Assembly: GCA_028690885.1 (NCBI GenBank) | Contig: JAQVAJ010000084.1 | Span: 1-6,744 of the forward strand | Reading direction: 5' to 3' | DNA length: 6,744 nucleotides | Origin: Clostridia bacterium | GTDB lineage: Bacteria; Bacillota; Clostridia; DUPQ01 | Shown here: positions 4,718 to 6,744 of the stretch, piece by piece | How positions within the stretch are numbered: position 1 is the first letter of the stretch | Layout: each line of letters begins with the position of its first letter | Made by a program: the position numbers and the translations under genes | Notes under the pieces: model-generated | The model's database searches: none | Told to the model about the DNA's origin: nothing | Seen by the model: the letters and a program-made list of their open reading frames with translations, nothing else

Positions 4718-6721
4718 ATTATACTCTATTTTCCCGCTTATTGTTGCTATAACTACAGTTCCTAAATCAATTTCCCTTCCCTTTTTCGCTGTAGCAGTTT
4801 TTGTGATTACCTGAGTATCTACATTGTAATCATCTGATAAGCCTTTTGATTTAGCATCTTTCAGGGCAACTTCTTTTGCTTTTTCTTCAGCATATAAAAG
4901 TGCTTTGCTAATATCACTTTCCTTTACCTTTCCCTCAGGACCGAAAATGAGATAGCTTCCGTCATATTCTGCTCTGATTTCAATTTGATGAACCGAACGG
5001 ATGTTACTGACCACTGCACCTATTGCATTAGCAACTTTTGCATTTTCAGGTATTACGCATCTTGTTTTTAACGCTTTTGCTACATCAGGTAAAAATATGT
5101 GAGTTGGAGCACCAATTCCTACCAAAGAAAAATCCGTCTTAAATAAAGCAGGGATATTATCTTGCTCTCTGTCCTTAAATGAATTCTGAATTAAACTTGT
5201 TATCTGTTCATCCATCTTGTTTTTGAATATATCAGGATATCTGTCACATAGAAGTATTCTTACTATATTCTCATAAAGTTTAAGTTTTACAGACTCATAC
5301 ACCATATCACAAAATTCATCTTGTTCTATTTCCAAACCAGTTTCTTCAAGTATGCAGTCTAGTATATATTCAAGAGCAAGTTTGGGAGCAGCTGTATCAA
5401 ATTGAGTAAAATCACCTTTCACATGCATTATATCTGTCGGTGTTAATCCTATTCTTATAATAATCCCTTCTGCTTCCAGCCTTTTTGTATTTATAGTATA
5501 TACATCACGACCTACAGCTAAAGCAGCTTTTTCAATTAACATAGGTTCTTTTTTAAGAATACTGCACAATTCAATCTCATCATCAGAATATATCAATGTA
5601 TTTTTTATGTCTTTCTGAAGAACAAGAAATTCATAGAGCGGATGACTGTGATAACGTCCATTTTCTATTAATTCGTTTAACTGTTCTTTTATACAAGGCC
5701 ATTTCTTTGAAGCCACGCAAAAAGGGATTCTCCTTTGCGATAATAGAACAGGTCTGCCATGCTCAACCCTGATACCGCTGTCTCCGCCTAAGCCGAACGT
5801 ATCTATAAAAACACCATGAACAAATGTCTTCCATGAACCAATCCTGACACCGCTGTCAGCGTTAAGCGGAACACCATTTTTGACGATGGATATATCTGTT
5901 GTTGTACCACCCATATCTACAATTAGACAGTCAGTTTCTTTTGTGCAGTTAATCCCTCCTGTAACAGAAGATGCAGGACCGGATAAAATTGTTTCCACAG
6001 GTTTCATCATGGAATACTGCTCTGACATTTTTGTGCTATCACTTCTTATTATTGCTATAGGTGCATCAATTCCTTTTTCTTTCAAGGCCTTCTTAATGCT
6101 TTCAATAAACTCCTGAATTATGGGGATAAGTTTTGCGTTTAGAAGAGTACTGGAACCTCTCTGTATGGAATTTAATTCGTAAAAAAGTTCGTGTCCGCAT
6201 ACTACTGGTATATCATATTTTTTTGAAACCTGCTCTTTAGCTTTCTTTTCCAGCATAGCTCCATTATTCATCGCAAATACTTCTACAATACCTAATCCCT
6301 GAGCATCCTTCAGCCAGTCTGCCAGATTATCAAAAAGCTTATCCCAGTCTGGCTCTTCGGCTGTTGAACCATTAAAATCACTTGCATTATCACAAAGATA
6401 TACTTCATCTTTATTAACCAGCCCATAGTTTTTCCCTACCATATCAAAAACTTTTTTATCTACTCCGAAAAAAATTAGTTTAGCTCTGCCGCCTCTGTTT
6501 TCAACACATGCATTTGTTGCTAAAGTAGTGGACAAAGCCACTATTTCAATCTTATCAAAATATGACTGGTCAAGTTGATTTAATGCGTTTATTATTCCTT
6601 CTTCAAGAAAATCATGAGTTGTTCGAGCTTTTGAAGAACAAACAACGCTTTCGCTCGAAAAATCATATATTACTGCGTCTGTGTATGTACCGCCAGTATC
6701 AATACCGATTCCTAGTGCCAT
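4715..6721 (-). CDS. Hydantoinase A/oxoprolinase-family protein, stand-alone, ASKHA ATPase fold
   Basis: The 668-residue product belongs to the HyuA family, whose characterised members use ATP to open or carboxylate small substrates (hydantoins, 5-oxoproline, acetone, acetophenone). The substrate here is unknown. An N-terminal Hydant_A_N domain (about 1-180) starts with the phosphate-1 motif GIDTGGTYTDAV (6-17). The hydantoinase_A domain (about 190-480) contains the SGPASSVTGG turn (247-256), the phosphate-2 motif VDMGGTTTDISI (268-279) and GLGGDSGIRV (310-319). A likely adenosine motif, VGIGAPTHIFLPDVA (534-548), comes near the C-terminus, ahead of an alpha/beta tail to 668. No HyuB partner gene follows; the next gene is purF. 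The GLGGDS form is typical of a little-studied stand-alone subfamily seen in anaerobes. DSG(V/I)R occurs twice, at 289-293 and 314-318. The ATG at 6721 is preceded by a strong GGAGGTG site. Family membership is firm and the reaction is unassigned. Confidence 0.9.
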   Translation of the reverse strand: MALGIGIDTGGTYTDAVIYDFSSESVVCSSKARTTHDFLEEGIINALNQLDQSYFDKIEIVALSTTLATNACVENRGGRAKLIFFGVDKKVFDMVGKNYGLVNKDEVYLCDNASDFNGSTAEEPDWDKLFDNLADWLKDAQGLGIVEVFAMNNGAMLEKKAKEQVSKKYDIPVVCGHELFYELNSIQRGSSTLLNAKLIPIIQEFIESIKKALKEKGIDAPIAIIRSDSTKMSEQYSMMKPVETILSGPASSVTGGINCTKETDCLIVDMGGTTTDISIVKNGVPLNADSGVRIGSWKTFVHGVFIDTFGLGGDSGIRVEHGRPVLLSQRRIPFCVASKKWPCIKEQLNELIENGRYHSHPLYEFLVLQKDIKNTLIYSDDEIELCSILKKEPMLIEKAALAVGRDVYTINTKRLEAEGIIIRIGLTPTDIMHVKGDFTQFDTAAPKLALEYILDCILEETGLEIEQDEFCDMVYESVKLKLYENIVRILLCDRYPDIFKNKMDEQITSLIQNSFKDREQDNIPALFKTDFSLVGIGAPTHIFLPDVAKALKTRCVIPENAKVANAIGAVVSNIRSVHQIEIRAEYDGSYLIFGPEGKVKESDISKALLYAEEKAKEVALKDAKSKGLSDDYNVDTQVITKTATAKKGREIDLGTVVIATISGKIEYN
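4718..4723 (-). promoter_or_regulatory. Possible -10 element for purF
   Basis: The minus strand reads a perfect TATAAT ending 26 nt before the purF ATG, so a transcript would start near 4711, inside the 16-bp palindrome. No convincing -35 is present: the best placement (18-nt spacer) is GCAACA, with 3 of 6 matches, and there is no extended -10 TG. It may be a weak or activator-dependent promoter, or merely AT-rich sequence at the end of the upstream gene. Confidence 0.3.
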
Positions 6722-6725
6722 AAAA

Positions 6726-6732
6726 CACCTCC
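6726..6732 (-). promoter_or_regulatory. Strong ribosome binding site of the hydantoinase-like gene
   Basis: GGAGGTG on the minus strand, with GGAGG ending 6 nt before the ATG at 6721, is the best Shine-Dalgarno sequence in the window and fixes this start. The 12 nt left before the window edge show no promoter, so it is not known whether this gene is first in its transcript. Confidence 0.8.
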
Positions 6733-6744
6733 AAACGGTAACAT

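Noticed and set aside
3780..5870. Recurrent CCGCTGTC octamer (near 3789, 5770 and 5846)
   Set aside because: Each copy encodes Asp-Ser-Gly in PurF or the hydantoinase-like protein, so it reflects protein motifs and codon choice rather than a DNA repeat.

Overview
The window is AT-rich DNA in which every recognisable gene lies on the minus strand. The purple-ring signs of a low-GC Gram-positive are all here: AGGAG/GGAGG-type ribosome binding sites, sigma-A-like TTGACA/TATAAT promoters, an apparent T-box leader, a Bacillus-type iron-sulphur PurF with a propeptide, and a KtrB/KtrA potassium system. A member of the Firmicutes, most likely a clostridial one, fits best. The genus cannot be told from the sequence alone.

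In the direction of transcription (right to left) the layout is as follows. (1) 6721-4715 encodes a 668-residue hydantoinase A/oxoprolinase-family protein with the ASKHA ATPase fold. (2) 4691-3276 encodes amidophosphoribosyltransferase (PurF). (3) 3257-2193 encodes a two-domain SGNH/GDSL hydrolase with a GxDLY-type N-terminal domain. (4) 2188-845 encodes the K+ channel-like subunit KtrB. (5) 831-187 encodes its gating ring subunit KtrA. The gaps between genes are 23, 18, 4 and 13 nt, so all five could be read from one message. Left of ktrA there is no gene inside the window. A strong-looking minus-strand promoter (73-101) is followed by what reads as the 5' part of a T-box leader (1-66), which must control a gene beyond the left edge.

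The only pair with an obvious joint function is ktrB-ktrA. A textbook TTGACA-16-TATAAT promoter inside the hydrolase gene (2374-2401) could let this pair be made separately from the three genes upstream. The purF junctions also carry structure: a perfect 16-bp palindrome beside a TATAAT just before purF, and a perfect 8-bp hairpin across its stop codon. These may set different levels for different parts of the operon. PurF makes the first committed purine intermediate, and KtrA retains residues that bind c-di-AMP (a purine-derived messenger) in relatives; a functional link between the two is only an inference.

I found no mobile element, CRISPR array, tRNA, rRNA or defence-type system. The most informative items are regulatory (T-box leader, dyad-containing promoter, intragenic promoter) and the unassigned roles of the hydantoinase-like protein and the SGNH hydrolase.
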